Notes: generated by a model from the sequence alone, not told the origin. A stretch of 64,000 nucleotides of DNA from Roseovarius dicentrarchi (GCF_003316635.1 NZ_QNQP01000003.1:168011-232010), one strand, 5' to 3'; counted from the stretch's first letter, positions 27,617 through 38,911 are shown. Numbers and translations are program-made.

Positions 27617-29452
27617 TCATGTGCGCCCGAACAGCCGCTCGATATCGCTGAGTTTCAGCGCGACATAGGTGGGGCGGCCGTGATTGCATTGGCCCGATAG
27701 CGGCGTTGCCTCCATTTCGCGCAGGAGCGCGTTCATCTCATCCGCCTGCATCCGCCGGCCTGACCGGATGGAGCCATGGCACGACATGCGGCTGAGGATC
27801 GCGTCAATGCGCGCGCGCAGGGTATCGCTGCCGCCCTGATCTGTCAGCTCGTCCAGCACATCCAGCAGCAGGGCGCGCGCATCCACATTGCCAAGGATCG
27901 CGGGCGTCTCGCGCACGGCGATGGCGCCGCCGCCGAACGGCTCGATGCTCAGGCCAAGGGCGGCCAGATCGGCGGCGGCATCAGTGAGCGTGGCGCAGTC
28001 GGCATCGCTCAAATCGACGATTTCGGGGATCAGCAGCGCCTGCGCGGCGATGCCATGCCCCTCCATCTGGCGCTTCAGACGCTCGTAGACCAGCCGCTCA
28101 TGCGCGGCGTGTTGATCGACGATGACGATGCCTTCGGCGGTCTGGGCGATGATGTAGTTTTCATGCACCTGCGCGCGTGCGGCGCCCAGCGGGGTGTCTG
28201 CCGCTGGGGCGGGCGCATCATCCGGCGCAGGTTCGGCGCGGGCGCTGTAGGTGCCGGTCATATCGGCGAAACCCGGCGCCTGGGCGGCATAGCTTGCGGC
28301 GCGGGCTTGCGCTGACGGACGGTCCATCTGATAGACGCGCGCGCCGGCGGGTTCGGGCGTGAAGGCGCCCAGCGTGCCCGCCGCAACGGTCGAGGAGGCG
28401 CGGTGGCCTGCCTCGGCCAGCGCGTGACGCAGGCCCGAGACGATCAGCCCGCGCACCGTGCCGGGATCGCGGAAACGCACCTCGGATTTGGCGGGATGCA
28501 CGTTGACGTCGACCAGCTGCGGCGTGCAGTCGATGAACAGCGCCGCCACCGGATGGCGATCGCGGCTGAGCACATCCATATAGCCCGCGCGCAGGGCGCC
28601 GATCAGCATCCGGTCGCGCACCGGGCGCCCGTTGACGAACAGGTACTGCGCCACAGCCGCGCCGCGCGAATAGGTCGGCAGGCCGGCGCAGCCGGTCATG
28701 TGAAACCCATCCCGCTCGGCGTCGATGCGCATGGAATTATCGGCGAAATCGCGGCCAATGACGCGGGCCAGTCGTGCATGCAACGCATCAAAAAGATCGC
28801 CGGTTTCGGCATCCGCGCGAAAGGTCTGCCGCCCTTCGCCGCCGCCGGACACATCGCGCAGGGTAAAGCTGATGGAGGGCTCGGCCATTGCAAGGCGTTT
28901 GATCACATCGCCGATTGCCTGCGCCTCGGCCCGGTCGGTGCGCATGAATTTCAGCCGCGCGGGCGTGGCGTGAAACAGATCGCGCAGGGTGATGATGGTG
29001 CCGCCGTTCAAGGCAGCGGGACGCACGGCGCCCACCTTGCCGCCGGTCACCGCAATCTCGGCGCCCTCATGCCCGGCGGCGCGGGACGTCACGGACAGGC
29101 GGCCCACGGCGCCCAGTGATGCCAGCGCCTCGCCGCGAAAGCCAAAGCTGTGGATGTTCAGCAGATCGCTGCCGTCGATCTTGGAGGTGGCGTGGCGGGC
29201 CAGCGCCAGCGGCAGGTCACCCGGCGCCATGCCGCAGCCGTCATCGGTGACGCGGATCAATGTCTTGCCGCCATCGGCGATATCGACGCAGATCCGCCGG
29301 GCGCCGGCGTCAATGGCATTCTCCACCAGTTCCTTGACCGCCGAGGCGGGCCGCTCGACCACCTCGCCGGCGGCGATACGGTTGATCGCGGCATCGTTCA
29401 GCTGGCGGATGACCGGGCCGGACTGGCCGATATGGGGGGCGTGCTGCATCAT
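27617..29452 (-). CDS. mutL: DNA mismatch repair protein MutL
   Basis: A 611-aa GHKL ATPase linking MutS recognition to strand processing. Motifs are [18 protein letters not shown] and F-R-G-E-A-L-A-S, followed by the transducer domain, an Ala/Pro-rich linker (about 330-420) and the C-terminal dimerisation domain. The endonuclease motif D-Q-H-A-A-H-E-R is present near residue 435, as is A-C-H-G-S-I-like [11 protein letters not shown], the pattern of endonuclease-type MutL found in bacteria without MutH. Starts at the tandem ATGs 29452 or 29449. Confidence 0.97.
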   Translation of the reverse strand: MMQHAPHIGQSGPVIRQLNDAAINRIAAGEVVERPASAVKELVENAIDAGARRICVDIADGGKTLIRVTDDGCGMAPGDLPLALARHATSKIDGSDLLNIHSFGFRGEALASLGAVGRLSVTSRAAGHEGAEIAVTGGKVGAVRPAALNGGTIITLRDLFHATPARLKFMRTDRAEAQAIGDVIKRLAMAEPSISFTLRDVSGGGEGRQTFRADAETGDLFDALHARLARVIGRDFADNSMRIDAERDGFHMTGCAGLPTYSRGAAVAQYLFVNGRPVRDRMLIGALRAGYMDVLSRDRHPVAALFIDCTPQLVDVNVHPAKSEVRFRDPGTVRGLIVSGLRHALAEAGHRASSTVAAGTLGAFTPEPAGARVYQMDRPSAQARAASYAAQAPGFADMTGTYSARAEPAPDDAPAPAADTPLGAARAQVHENYIIAQTAEGIVIVDQHAAHERLVYERLKRQMEGHGIAAQALLIPEIVDLSDADCATLTDAAADLAALGLSIEPFGGGAIAVRETPAILGNVDARALLLDVLDELTDQGGSDTLRARIDAILSRMSCHGSIRSGRRMQADEMNALLREMEATPLSGQCNHGRPTYVALKLSDIERLFGRT

Positions 29453-29637
29453 GCCACAAGACCTAGCATGGCGGTATTTGATTCGGCCACCCGATTGCCA
29501 CGTGGCGGCGCGCATCTGCCGGGCCTCATCAAAAATATGTATCCGGGGCTGTGCGGCCTCTACTTTCGCGGTAAAGACGGGTAGGATTGCCCGAAACACG
29601 TGGGCAAAACCCCGAAAACCGGCCGGGCAGGGCATAG

Positions 29638-31836
29638 ATGAGCAATTCAGGACGTCGCAAGCCACCTTTGGTGGCCGAAAAGCGCAAACCAAAGTCAAAA
29701 CCCAAGCCGCCGGCCAAGCCGCGCAGCACCCGCAAATCGCGAAAGCGCGCGGCGCCGCGACGCGGCGGAAACGTCGTGACGCGGGCGATTTTTGGTCTGC
29801 TGCACTGGATCTGGCGCATCATCTGGGGGGTCGGCTGGCGGCTGACCGTTGTGGCGCTGTTGCTGCTGGGCGGCGCGGTCGGGTATTATTACAACACCCT
29901 GCCCGAGGCATCGGCGCTCCTGGACGGGCGTGCGCGCGGGTCCGTGACGCTGCTGGATCGCGACAGCGATGTGTTCGCCTGGCGCGGGGATCAGTTCGGC
30001 GGTGCGGTCAACGCCCAGGCGGTGTCCAAGCATCTGCGTAACGCCGTGATCGCAACCGAGGATCGCCGGTTCTACAAACATCCCGGCATTGACCCCATCG
30101 GCATCGCCAGCGCGATCCGCATCAACCTGAGCGAGGGGCGCGGGCCACTTTCGGGCCATGGCGGATCGACCCTGACGCAGCAGACGGCCAAGCTGCTTTG
30201 CCTTGGCAACGAATATGTCGAGGCCGACTGGAAGAGCGAGGCGGAATATGTCGCCGATTGCCGCCGCGGGTCGCTGGGCCGCAAGGCCAAGGAGGCGATC
30301 TATGCGATGGCGATGGAGGTCAAATACACCAAGGAAGAAATCCTGTCGATCTACCTGAACCGCGCCTATATGGGCGGCGGCGCGTACGGCGCCGAGGCGG
30401 CCGCGCAGCGGTACTTTGGAAAACACGCGGCGCAACTTAACCCCGCCGAGGGCGCGATGCTGGCCGGTCTGCTGACCGCGCCATCGACGCTGGCACCGAC
30501 CAGCAACATTGAGCGCAGCCAGAACCGCGCGTCTGTCGTTGTTGGCCTGATGCGCAATCAGGGCTTCTTGTCCGAATCCGAGGCGGCATTGGCGCTGGCC
30601 AACCCGGCCGAGCTGTCGCAGGCGGCCGAGCGGCAGGCCGGCGGCTATTTCGCCGATTGGGTGATGTCGTCGGGGCCGGAGTTTTTTACCCGCGACACCA
30701 CCGAGGATGTGATCATCCGCACCACGCTGGACCAGCGCATTCAGCGCGCCGCCGAGGCGGGGCTGACGGCAGTTTTCGAGGAAAAGCTGCGCGACGGGTC
30801 CAAGGCGCAGGCGGCGGTGGTGGTCATGTCCGCCGACGGCGCCGTGCGCGCGATGATCGGCGGGCGCCAGACCAAGGTGTCGGGCGCGTTCAACCGCGCG
30901 ACGCAGGCCAACCGGCAGACCGGCAGCAGCTTCAAGCCGTTCGTTTACGCCACCGCGCTGGAGCTGGGATATTCCAGCATGGATACCGTGGTGGACGAGC
31001 CTTACTGCATCAACATTGCCGGTTCCGGCAACTGGTGCCCCAGCAACTATAGCAACCGGTTTCATGGCCGGGTGACGCTGGCCGACGCGCTGCAACATTC
31101 CTACAACATCCCGGCTGTCAAGGTTGCCGAAAGCGTCGGGCTGGATCTGGTGCGCAAGGTGGCCAGCGATTTCGGTATTCAAAGCGATCTGGCCGCCGGC
31201 CCCGCGCTGGCGCTGGGCGCCTCCGAAAGCACGCTGCTGGAAATGACCGGCGCCTTTGCCGGTATCCTGAACGGTGGATCGTCCGTCACGCCCTACGGTC
31301 TGGTCGAGCTGAAGCTGCTGGGTTCGGACGAGCCTGTGATGGGCGCCGGCGGCGGCATTGGCGAGCGGGTCATCCGCGAGGATGCCGCGCGCGAGCTGAC
31401 ATGGATGATGAGCCGGGTGATCGACGGCGGCACCGGATCGCGCGCCAAATTGCCGGGCCGCGAGGCGGCGGGCAAGACCGGCACGACGCAGGCGGCGCGC
31501 GATGCGTGGTTCCTGGGCTTTACCGCCGATTATGTGGCGGGCGTCTGGATGGGGTATGACGACAACACGCCGCTGACCGGCGTGACGGGCGGCGGCCTGC
31601 CCGCCGAAATCTGGCGCGAGGTGATGGTGCGCGTGCAGGAGGGGATGCCAGCCACCCCGCTGCCGATGGATGCGCCCCGCGTGCAGCCTGCACAGCCGCA
31701 AGTGGCCGAACAGCCCCAGCAGCCCCAGCCACAGCAGGAATGGCAGGGCAATCAGGGCCGCCAGCAGGTTCCGCAGCAGCAGCAAAACCGCGAAGGGCCG
31801 ATTGCCAACATCCTGCGCCAGCTCTTGGGCGGATAA
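29638..31836 (+). CDS. PBP1A-family bifunctional penicillin-binding protein (glycosyltransferase/transpeptidase)
   Basis: A 732-aa class A PBP that polymerises and cross-links peptidoglycan. The N-terminus is very Lys/Pro/Arg-rich (about 1-45), then one transmembrane helix (about 60-85). The GT51 domain has [10 protein letters not shown] and G-G-S-T-L-T-Q-Q. The transpeptidase has the S-x-x-K motif in [11 protein letters not shown] in H-S-Y-N-I-P and K-T-G in A-G-K-T-G-T-T. The C-terminal ~55 residues are Gln/Pro-rich and probably disordered. Close to the MrcA/PbpC group; the exact paralogue is not assigned. Confidence 0.95.
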   Translation: MSNSGRRKPPLVAEKRKPKSKPKPPAKPRSTRKSRKRAAPRRGGNVVTRAIFGLLHWIWRIIWGVGWRLTVVALLLLGGAVGYYYNTLPEASALLDGRARGSVTLLDRDSDVFAWRGDQFGGAVNAQAVSKHLRNAVIATEDRRFYKHPGIDPIGIASAIRINLSEGRGPLSGHGGSTLTQQTAKLLCLGNEYVEADWKSEAEYVADCRRGSLGRKAKEAIYAMAMEVKYTKEEILSIYLNRAYMGGGAYGAEAAAQRYFGKHAAQLNPAEGAMLAGLLTAPSTLAPTSNIERSQNRASVVVGLMRNQGFLSESEAALALANPAELSQAAERQAGGYFADWVMSSGPEFFTRDTTEDVIIRTTLDQRIQRAAEAGLTAVFEEKLRDGSKAQAAVVVMSADGAVRAMIGGRQTKVSGAFNRATQANRQTGSSFKPFVYATALELGYSSMDTVVDEPYCINIAGSGNWCPSNYSNRFHGRVTLADALQHSYNIPAVKVAESVGLDLVRKVASDFGIQSDLAAGPALALGASESTLLEMTGAFAGILNGGSSVTPYGLVELKLLGSDEPVMGAGGGIGERVIREDAARELTWMMSRVIDGGTGSRAKLPGREAAGKTGTTQAARDAWFLGFTADYVAGVWMGYDDNTPLTGVTGGGLPAEIWREVMVRVQEGMPATPLPMDAPRVQPAQPQVAEQPQQPQPQQEWQGNQGRQQVPQQQQNREGPIANILRQLLGG

Positions 31837-31859
31837 TCTCGGCCCGTACCCGGAACGCA

Positions 31860-31892
31860 AAACGCGCGGCCCTTGTTAGGTGCCGCGCGTTT
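31860..31892. terminator. Bidirectional terminator between the PBP and mlaC genes
   Basis: AAACGCGCGGC (31860-31870) and GCCGCGCGTTT (31882-31892) form a perfect 11-bp stem with an 11-nt loop. It lies between the convergent stops at 31836 and 31913. A T-run follows on the minus strand (TTTT). The plus side has TTTCACTTT. Confidence 0.85.
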
Positions 31893-31912
31893 CACTTTGG
31901 ATATGGGCCGGT

Positions 31913-32518
31913 TCAGCCCGCCTGACGCAGATCCGCAATCAGCGCGTCAATATTGCCCTGCCGGCGGTCCAGCATCGAGCCGATTTCTGTTCGCTCGCTC
32001 AGGCGCAGGCTGATCCCTTCGATCACCATATCGAAAAACAGATCCCGCCCGGACCGGTCCGATACCAGAAACCGCACGTCAAAAGGCGCCTCGCCGCGCA
32101 GGTTGACCAGCCCCTTCACCTCGTACCAGGATTTCACGGAGCTGACGCCCTGAACGGTGATCTGGCCGCCGATAAACTCCTTGAACCGTTTGCCGTATTT
32201 GCGGGCGATATAGCCGCGGAACGCTTCGGTATAGGCGCGCATCTGCGCGGGGCTGGCGCGGTTGGCATCCGCGCCCAAGGTGCTGCGCGCGATCAGGTCC
32301 ACATCGGCATAGCGGCGAAAGATCGCCTCGAAGCTGCCCACCATCGAGCCGAGCGATCCGCCACTGGCGATCACGCGGTTAATCTCGCTAACCAGGCCAT
32401 CGACGAGGCTGCGCGCGCCGGCTTCGGTCAGGGCAAGCGCGCTGCGTGGCAGCGCGCCGATGCAGGCGGCGCCAAGGCTGGCGGCGATCATGCTGCGGCG
32501 GGTCAGATTATTGGTCAT
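31913..32518 (-). CDS. mlaC: MlaC-family periplasmic phospholipid-binding protein (Ttg2D-like)
   Basis: A 201-aa periplasmic shuttle of the Mla system, carrying phospholipids between MlaA in the outer membrane and the MlaFEDB complex. The signal region has twin arginines (T-R-R-S-M-I-A-A-S-L-G), hinting at Tat export. The mature domain has F-E-A-I-F-R-R-Y-A-D and F-R-G-Y-I-A-R-K-Y-G-K-R-F as in MlaC. Starts at ATG 32516-32518, overlapping mlaA by 11 bases. A longer frame reaching 32905 is antisense or out-of-frame to mlaA and is not used. Confidence 0.92.
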   Translation of the reverse strand: MTNNLTRRSMIAASLGAACIGALPRSALALTEAGARSLVDGLVSEINRVIASGGSLGSMVGSFEAIFRRYADVDLIARSTLGADANRASPAQMRAYTEAFRGYIARKYGKRFKEFIGGQITVQGVSSVKSWYEVKGLVNLRGEAPFDVRFLVSDRSGRDLFFDMVIEGISLRLSERTEIGSMLDRRQGNIDALIADLRQAG

Positions 32519-33329
32519 AGGGATCCTCGAACTCTGCGCTGACGGGGGCGGCGGCAGGTGTGCCGCCAGTGGTGTCATAGGGGTCCAGATAGGCGCCGCT
32601 GCCGGAACTTCCCACCTTGTAGCGGCGATTTTGCAGATAAAGCGACCGGGTCGCCGCGTAACTGTCGGCACTGTCATACAGCACGGAATCGATGGATTCG
32701 CTGTAACGGCCCCGCCCGCTGAGCGCGCGCGCGCCCCGCGCACCAAGCGCGTAGTAAGCTTCGGGATCCTCGATCGCGTAACCCAGCGGGTTGGTGAACA
32801 GATCCACCACACGCCCCGCCGCGGCACGGCTGGTTGACGGGCCAAGCAGCGGCAATTCGACATACGGCCCCTCATGCACGCCCCAGACATACAGCGTCTG
32901 GCCAAAATCGGCGTCCGATTTGGCGGGCATGTTCAGATCCGTCGCAACATCAATCAAACCGCCCAGCCCCAGCGTCGAATTGACCAGAAAGCGGTAGAAA
33001 TCCGATGTCAGGCCAACGCCATTGCCCTGCAAAATGTTGTTCACCATCGCGCCCGGCAACGACAGGTTGGTGGAAAAATTGCTGATCACCGTTTCGACAT
33101 CGTCGGGCACAAACGCGCTGTAGCCTGCCGCGACGGGACGCAGAACGGCCCGGTCGATACGCTTGTTGCGTTCGTGGTTCAGACGATTCGATTGCTCGTA
33201 GGGGTCATAGGGTGCGCCGCGCGTCACCGCCGGGTCGGGCGCCCCGCAGGCCCCCAGCAGCGCCAGCGCCATGGTGAATAGAACAACCCGTGGGGTCCAA
33301 GACGCGGAAAAGTCTGGGAATCCTGTCAA
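32508..33329 (-). CDS. mlaA: MlaA (VacJ) outer-membrane lipoprotein
   Basis: A 273-aa lipoprotein that removes misplaced phospholipids from the outer leaflet. The lipobox is L-L-G-A-C at about residue 28. The MlaA core reads Y-D-P-Y-E-Q-S-N-R-L-N-H-E-R-N, F-S-T-N-L-S-L-P-G, G-L-G-G-L-I-D-V-A-T-D-L and Y-V-W-G-V-H-E-G-P-Y-V-E-L-P-L-L-G-P-S. The C-terminal tail (about 240-273) is disordered. First gene of the mlaA-mlaC pair; the ABC part of the Mla system is not in this window. Confidence 0.95.
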   Translation of the reverse strand: MTGFPDFSASWTPRVVLFTMALALLGACGAPDPAVTRGAPYDPYEQSNRLNHERNKRIDRAVLRPVAAGYSAFVPDDVETVISNFSTNLSLPGAMVNNILQGNGVGLTSDFYRFLVNSTLGLGGLIDVATDLNMPAKSDADFGQTLYVWGVHEGPYVELPLLGPSTSRAAAGRVVDLFTNPLGYAIEDPEAYYALGARGARALSGRGRYSESIDSVLYDSADSYAATRSLYLQNRRYKVGSSGSGAYLDPYDTTGGTPAAAPVSAEFEDPYDQ

Positions 33330-33622
33330 TGTATCACCTTTGGCCTAATGCGGAACCGCCACCATCGCCGCGGTGCGATTTACTGAAAAAACATGCCGGA
33401 CCCGGATGATACGGCGATTGTGGCGAAGGACGCTCGTGCAGCACCGCGCACGCGCGCGCGGCAATCGTCATCCCCCAGACTGCGAATTAACGTTTTACCG
33501 TTCTGCGCGCAAGCTTGGCATATCGCGCGCGGCGCGGCCTATCCCCTGTTTTTGCCGTTTTCATCCGCCGCACAGCGCGGTAGCGTCCGCCGCGTAGCGA
33601 CCAACATCAAGGAGCAAGTCAG

Positions 33623-34084
33623 ATGGGTAAGTTTGAGACGAAACTGTCCGAAATGGGTGTCACCCTGCCGGACGCGCCGGCGCCTGCGGCCAATTACGTG
33701 CCGTATATCCAGGTGGGCGATATCGTCTATGTGTCCGGGCAAATCTCGCAGGATGCATCGGGCCTGCTGACCGGCAAGCTGGGCGATGACGTGGATGTGG
33801 CCGCCGGGGCCGCCGCGGCGCGCGCCTGCGCGATTTCGCTGCTGGCCCAGGTCAAGGCGGCGTGCGGCGGTGATCTGGACCGGCTGGTGCGCGTGGTCAA
33901 GCTGGGCGGGTTCGTCAATTCGACGCCCGACTTCACCCAGCAGCCCCAAGTCATCAACGGCGCGTCCGATTTTCTGGCCGAGGCGCTGGGCGATGCGGGT
34001 AAACATGCGCGCGCAGCCGTGTCCGCCGCGTCGCTGCCACTGGGCGTTGCGGTCGAGATTGAAGGCATTTTCCAGATCTCATGA
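33623..34084 (+). CDS. RidA-family (YjgF/YER057c/UK114) protein
   Basis: A 153-aa protein of the RidA superfamily, whose archetype deaminates reactive enamine/imine intermediates. Blocks seen are Y-V-P-Y-I-Q-V-G-D-I-V-Y-V-S-G-Q-I-S, the central A-A-R-A-C-A-I-S-L-L-A-Q-V-K and P-L-G-V-A-V-E-I-E-G. The arginine at about residue 118 of archetypal RidA sits in a K-H-A-R-A-A-V context. It is a subfamily with longer N-terminus (as in COG0251-type YjgH or atzD-linked forms). A CAAGGAGCAAG ribosome-binding site is present. Coupled by ATGA to the next gene. Confidence 0.9.
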   Translation: MGKFETKLSEMGVTLPDAPAPAANYVPYIQVGDIVYVSGQISQDASGLLTGKLGDDVDVAAGAAAARACAISLLAQVKAACGGDLDRLVRVVKLGGFVNSTPDFTQQPQVINGASDFLAEALGDAGKHARAAVSAASLPLGVAVEIEGIFQIS

Positions 34085-34848
34085 TGGCCCTCGATCCGGC
34101 CTTTCTGCGCGTCCCGCTGGCGCATCGTGCGCTGCACGATCTCAAGGCGGGGCGCCCCGAAAACTCGTGCGCGGCGATCAGCGCGGCGATTGACGCGGGG
34201 TATGGCATTGAAATCGACGTGCAGGTGTCTTCGGACGGGGTCGCCATGGTGTTCCATGACGATGATCTGGACCGGCTGACCGATGCCACGGGGCCGGTCC
34301 GCGCGCACAGTGCCGCCGGTCTGGCGGGCATCCCGCTGATCGGCTCCGGCGAGGGGATTCCGACCCTGGCCGAGGTGCTGGCGCTTGTCGCCGGGCGCGT
34401 GCCGCTCTTGGTCGAGGTCAAGGACCAGCACGGCCAGATGGGCGCCGTGGACGGCGTGCTGGAACGTGCGGTTGCGCGCGATCTGGCCGGATATGACGGG
34501 CCGGTTGCGGTGATGTCTTTCAATCCGCACTCGGTCATCGCGTTGAAACAGGCCGCGCCGGATGTGCCGCGCGGCATCGTCAGCTGTGCCTATACCGCCA
34601 CCGACTGCCCGGAATTGCCCCAAGATGTGCGCGACCATTTGCGCGGCATCCCCGATTTTGATGCGACCGGCGCCTGTTTTATCAGCCATGAATGGGATGA
34701 TCTGGACCGCCCGCGCGTGGCCGATCTGGCCCGGCAGGGCGCGGCGATCCTGTGCTGGACCATCCGCAGCCCCGAGGATGAGGCTGCCGCGCGGCGCGTC
34801 GCCGACAATATCACGTTCGAGCGGTATCTGCCGGGTCCCGCATCTTGA
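34081..34848 (+). CDS. Glycerophosphodiester phosphodiesterase family protein
   Basis: A 255-aa TIM-barrel GDPD that hydrolyses glycerophosphodiesters to glycerol-3-phosphate and an alcohol. Catalytic and metal sites are A-H-R near residue 15, P-E-N-S, E-I-D-V-Q and the F-H-D-D-D-L-D-R-L-T motif. No signal peptide, so cytoplasmic action is expected. ATGA overlap with the RidA gene. Confidence 0.93.
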   Translation: MMALDPAFLRVPLAHRALHDLKAGRPENSCAAISAAIDAGYGIEIDVQVSSDGVAMVFHDDDLDRLTDATGPVRAHSAAGLAGIPLIGSGEGIPTLAEVLALVAGRVPLLVEVKDQHGQMGAVDGVLERAVARDLAGYDGPVAVMSFNPHSVIALKQAAPDVPRGIVSCAYTATDCPELPQDVRDHLRGIPDFDATGACFISHEWDDLDRPRVADLARQGAAILCWTIRSPEDEAAARRVADNITFERYLPGPAS

Positions 34849-34899
34849 ATCGCGCAGCCGAAGGCACAGGTTGAGCCGGGGCAGCAGGGCAAGAGCATC

Positions 34900-36086
<1,187 letters not shown>

Positions 36087-36090
<4 letters not shown>

Positions 36091-36383
36091 CCGAGAAACT
36101 CAGCGACACGGCGCGCACCACCATGATCGACCCGCTTTTGAAAGACGGCTGGAGCATGGTGGAAGGGCGAGACGCGATCACTAAGGACTTCAAGTTTGCC
36201 GATTTTGCCGACGCGCTGGGCTGGATGGTGCGGGTCGGCGTCTGGGCCGAGAAATGGAACCATCATCCGGAATGGAGCAACGTTTACAACAAGGTGTCCG
36301 TGACGCTTGCGACGCATGATGTGGACGGTCTGAGCGCGCTGGACGCAAAGCTGGCCCGCAAGATGGATAATCTGGCGGGCTGA
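36087..36383 (+). CDS. phhB: 4a-hydroxytetrahydrobiopterin dehydratase (pterin-4a-carbinolamine dehydratase)
   Basis: A 98-aa dehydratase recycling the pterin cofactor of aromatic amino-acid hydroxylases. The active-site histidines are in W-N-H-H-P-E-W with the following [13 protein letters not shown]. Start ATGA overlaps the preceding stop. No phenylalanine hydroxylase gene is near, so the role could be moonlighting. Confidence 0.93.
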
Positions 36384-36396
36384 TCCGCGCGGGGCA

Positions 36397-36416
36397 CGAA
36401 AATTCGCGAATTTTCG
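36397..36416. repeat. 20-bp perfect palindrome centred on TTCGCGAA after phhB
   Basis: CGAAAATTCGCGAATTTTCG is self-complementary. It shares the TTCGCGAA core with the palindrome at 26080-26099, and lies just after the phhB stop. Confidence 0.8.
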
Positions 36417-36496
36417 GGGGCTGTGTGGCGGGCGGCGGCGCATGTGATTTGCGCCGCCGCTGGGTTGTGGGGCCGGACAGGGGCTTTGCCCCTGAC

Positions 36497-36523
36497 CCCA
36501 GGATATTTTCAGCAAGAAGAATG
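36497..36523 (+). repeat. Third, diverged copy of the GTATTTT-type intergenic motif
   Basis: CCCCAGGATATTTTCAGCAAGAAGAA resembles the copies at 11903-11938 and 15698-15720 at the core TATTTT-NNNCAAGA. It is preceded by GGGGCTTTGCCCC (36479-36491), a short hairpin. Confidence 0.55.
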
Positions 36524-36534
36524 GCAGGGCCGCG

Positions 36535-37023
36535 TCAGATCGCGTCGAGCAGCGCCTCGCCTGCGGAGACGTTGCACTGGCCAGGGTTTTCCTCTTCGTG
36601 CAAGAGGGTGATCGTGCCGTCGTCGACGATCATCGCATAGCGTTTTGAGCGGTCGATCAGGCCCGCCGGGGGTGCGGTGAAGTCCATGCCCATCGCCTTG
36701 GTGAAGGTGCTTTCGGCGTCGCCGAGCATGGTGATGCCGGCGGCGGTGGCGCCGGTTGCCTCGCCCCAGGCGCCCATGACGAAGGGGTCATTGACCGAAA
36801 TGCAGATGATTTCATCCACGCCCTTGGCGGCGAACTGATCGGCGGTGCGGATGAAGCTGGGCACATGCGCTGTGGTGCAAACGCCGGTATAGGCGCCCGG
36901 CACCGCAAAGATCACCAGCTTGCGGCCCGCCGCCCTGGCGTTCAGATCGACGGGTTCGGGACCGTCTGTGCCAAGTTGGGTAAGCGTGGCCTTGGGCAGT
37001 TTGTCGCCTTTGGAAAGGGGCAT
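36535..37023 (-). CDS. Peroxiredoxin, Prx5-like (AhpC/TSA-type thiol peroxidase)
   Basis: A 162-aa atypical peroxiredoxin reducing peroxides. The peroxidatic site is P-G-A-Y-T-G-V-C-T-T-A-H-V-P with Cys at about 49. A second cysteine near the C-terminus (N-P-G-Q-C-N-V-S-A) may take part in turnover or glutathionylation. The family commonly uses glutaredoxin or thioredoxin. It is divergent from the ferredoxin reductase gene, about 105 bases away. Confidence 0.94.
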   Translation of the reverse strand: MPLSKGDKLPKATLTQLGTDGPEPVDLNARAAGRKLVIFAVPGAYTGVCTTAHVPSFIRTADQFAAKGVDEIICISVNDPFVMGAWGEATGATAAGITMLGDAESTFTKAMGMDFTAPPAGLIDRSKRYAMIVDDGTITLLHEEENPGQCNVSAGEALLDAI

Positions 37024-37129
37024 GGTGGCATCCTGACTGTTGATTGCACTGATATGCCCAATCGATATAGGTTATGCGCTGTCGGGGCCAACTGAAAACG
37101 CTGGCGCCCCTAGCAGGCAGGAGCAGGAC

Positions 37130-38338
37130 ATGCCGGATATCGTCGTTATCGGTGCGGGGCAGGCCGGCGCATCGCTGGTTGCGCGGTTGCGCAGTGGCGG
37201 GTTTGACGGCGCGATCACCCTGATCGGGGAAGAAGCGGTGCCGCCCTACCAGCGCCCGCCTCTGTCCAAGGGGTATTTGCTGGGCGAGATGGCGCTGGAG
37301 CGGCTGTATCTGCGGCCCGCGCGATATTACGAGGAAGCGCAGATTGATCTGCGGTTGAACGCGCGGGTTGACCGTATCGATCCGGCTGCGCGGCATGTAC
37401 ATGTGGGGGATGAGGTTTTGCCCTACGACACGCTGGTATTGACCACGGGATCTGTGCCGCGCCGTTTGCCTGCGGCGATTGGCGGGGCGCTGGACGGTGT
37501 TCATGTGGTGCGCGGTCTGGAGGATGTAGATGCGATGGGGCCGCGCTTTGGCCCCGGTGCCAAGGTTCTAATCGTCGGGGGCGGCTATATCGGGCTGGAG
37601 GCTGCGGCGGTTGCGGCCAAGAAGGGCCTTGATGTGACGCTGGTCGAGATGGCGGACCGTATCCTGCAACGCGTGGCCGCGCCCGAGACGTCGGATTTCT
37701 TTCGCAAGTTGCATCGCGCGCATGGTGTCGATATCCGCGAGGGTGTCGGGCTGGACCGGTTGCTGGGTGAGGGCCGCGTGACCGGTGCGCGGCTAAGCGA
37801 CGGGTCCGAGATTGACGCCGATTTCGTGATTGTCGGGGTTGGCATCGCGCCTGGCACCGCACTGGCCGAGGCGGCGGGGCTGACGATCGACAATGGCATT
37901 GCGGTGGACGCCCAGGGACGCAGCAGCGATCCGGCGATCTGGGCGGCGGGGGATTGCGCATCGTTTCCGTATCGTGAGGGGCGGTTGCGGCTGGAAAGCG
38001 TGCCGAACGCCATTGATATGGCGGAATGTGTGGCAGACAACATCATGGGGGCTGGCAAGCCATATGTGCCGCAGCCGTGGTTCTGGTCCGATCAGTATGA
38101 CGTCAAGTTGCAAATTGCCGGGCTGAATATCGGCTATGACCGCGTCATCACCCGGCCGGGCAGCAGCGATGGATCCGCGTCGTTCTGGTATTATGCCGGG
38201 GACCGTCTGCTGGCGGTGGACGCCATGAACGAGCCGCGTGCCTACATGGTTGGCAAGCGGCTGATCGATGCGGGAAAATCACCGCCCGCAAGTGCTGTGG
38301 CGGATCCCGGCACCGACCTCAAGTCGCTGCTGAAATGA
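37130..38338 (+). CDS. FAD-dependent NAD(P)H:ferredoxin reductase (rhodocoxin/putidaredoxin-reductase type)
   Basis: A 402-aa flavoprotein transferring electrons from NADH to a [2Fe-2S] ferredoxin. The FAD-binding motif is V-V-I-G-A-G-Q-A-G-A-S near residue 5. Y-Q-R-P-P-L-S-K-G-Y-L is the family hallmark, and the NAD motif is V-G-G-G-Y-I-G-L-E-A at about 145. The A-A-G-D-C-A-S-F motif closes the FAD site. Start ATG 37130 with a GCAGGAGC ribosome-binding site; a longer frame to 37040 is rejected. No ferredoxin or P450 gene is adjacent. Overlaps rsmD by 4 bases. Confidence 0.93.
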   Translation: MPDIVVIGAGQAGASLVARLRSGGFDGAITLIGEEAVPPYQRPPLSKGYLLGEMALERLYLRPARYYEEAQIDLRLNARVDRIDPAARHVHVGDEVLPYDTLVLTTGSVPRRLPAAIGGALDGVHVVRGLEDVDAMGPRFGPGAKVLIVGGGYIGLEAAAVAAKKGLDVTLVEMADRILQRVAAPETSDFFRKLHRAHGVDIREGVGLDRLLGEGRVTGARLSDGSEIDADFVIVGVGIAPGTALAEAAGLTIDNGIAVDAQGRSSDPAIWAAGDCASFPYREGRLRLESVPNAIDMAECVADNIMGAGKPYVPQPWFWSDQYDVKLQIAGLNIGYDRVITRPGSSDGSASFWYYAGDRLLAVDAMNEPRAYMVGKRLIDAGKSPPASAVADPGTDLKSLLK

Positions 38339-38901
38339 GGATCATCGCCGGAGAGGCGCGGGGCCGCCGCCTTGCCGCGCTGGGCAAGGGGGATGCCGGC
38401 GCGCAGCTGCGCCCGACATCGGACCGGGTCCGCGAAAGCCTGTTCAGCGTTCTGACCGGGCTGGACGTGATCGAGGATGCTGTCGTGCTGGACCTGTTTG
38501 CCGGCACCGGCGCGCTGGGCCTTGAGGCGCTGTCGCGCGGGGCAGCATCGGCGCAGTTTGTCGAAAGCGGGCGGACCGCTTTGGGGCTGTTGGACGAAAA
38601 CATCCGGCTGACCGGAATGCAGGACCGCAGCACGGTGGCGCGCCGTGACGTGCGGCGGTTGGGCACCGTATCGGGCGCGCCTGCAACGCTGGTGTTCATG
38701 GATCCGCCATATGGGCGCGGTTTGGGCGAGGCGGCGCTGGACGCCGTGATCGCGGGGGGCTGGCTGGCGCCCGGCGCGCTGATTGTGTGGGAAGAAAGCG
38801 CCGCGATTACGCCAAGGCCGGATTGCGCCCTGCGCGACAGGCGCCGGTACGGCGACACGCAGATTTCGTTGTTGGACTGGACGGGTGGCGCCGCGCGCTG
38901 A
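38335..38901 (+). CDS. rsmD: 16S rRNA (guanine966-N2)-methyltransferase RsmD
   Basis: A 188-aa SAM-dependent methyltransferase acting on 16S rRNA in the assembling 30S. The SAM motif is V-L-D-L-F-A-G-T-G-A-L-G-L-E and the catalytic motif M-D-P-P-Y-G-R-G. The N-terminus R-I-I-A-G-E-A-R-G-R-R-L and R-P-T-S-D-R-V-R-E-S-L-F are diagnostic. Coupled by ATGA to the reductase gene. Confidence 0.95.
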   Translation: MRIIAGEARGRRLAALGKGDAGAQLRPTSDRVRESLFSVLTGLDVIEDAVVLDLFAGTGALGLEALSRGAASAQFVESGRTALGLLDENIRLTGMQDRSTVARRDVRRLGTVSGAPATLVFMDPPYGRGLGEAALDAVIAGGWLAPGALIVWEESAAITPRPDCALRDRRRYGDTQISLLDWTGGAAR

Positions 38902-38911
38902 TCGGCGGCGT

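Noticed and set aside
29695..31860. 721-codon minus-strand open frame opposite the PBP gene
   Set aside because: An antisense shadow produced by GC-rich codon use; it is Arg/His/Gln-rich with no domain.
33330..33622. Small gene in the mlaA-ridA divergent spacer
   Set aside because: Open plus-strand frames there are Arg-rich and lack start context; the 293-base spacer most likely holds the two divergent promoters, which I could not place with confidence.
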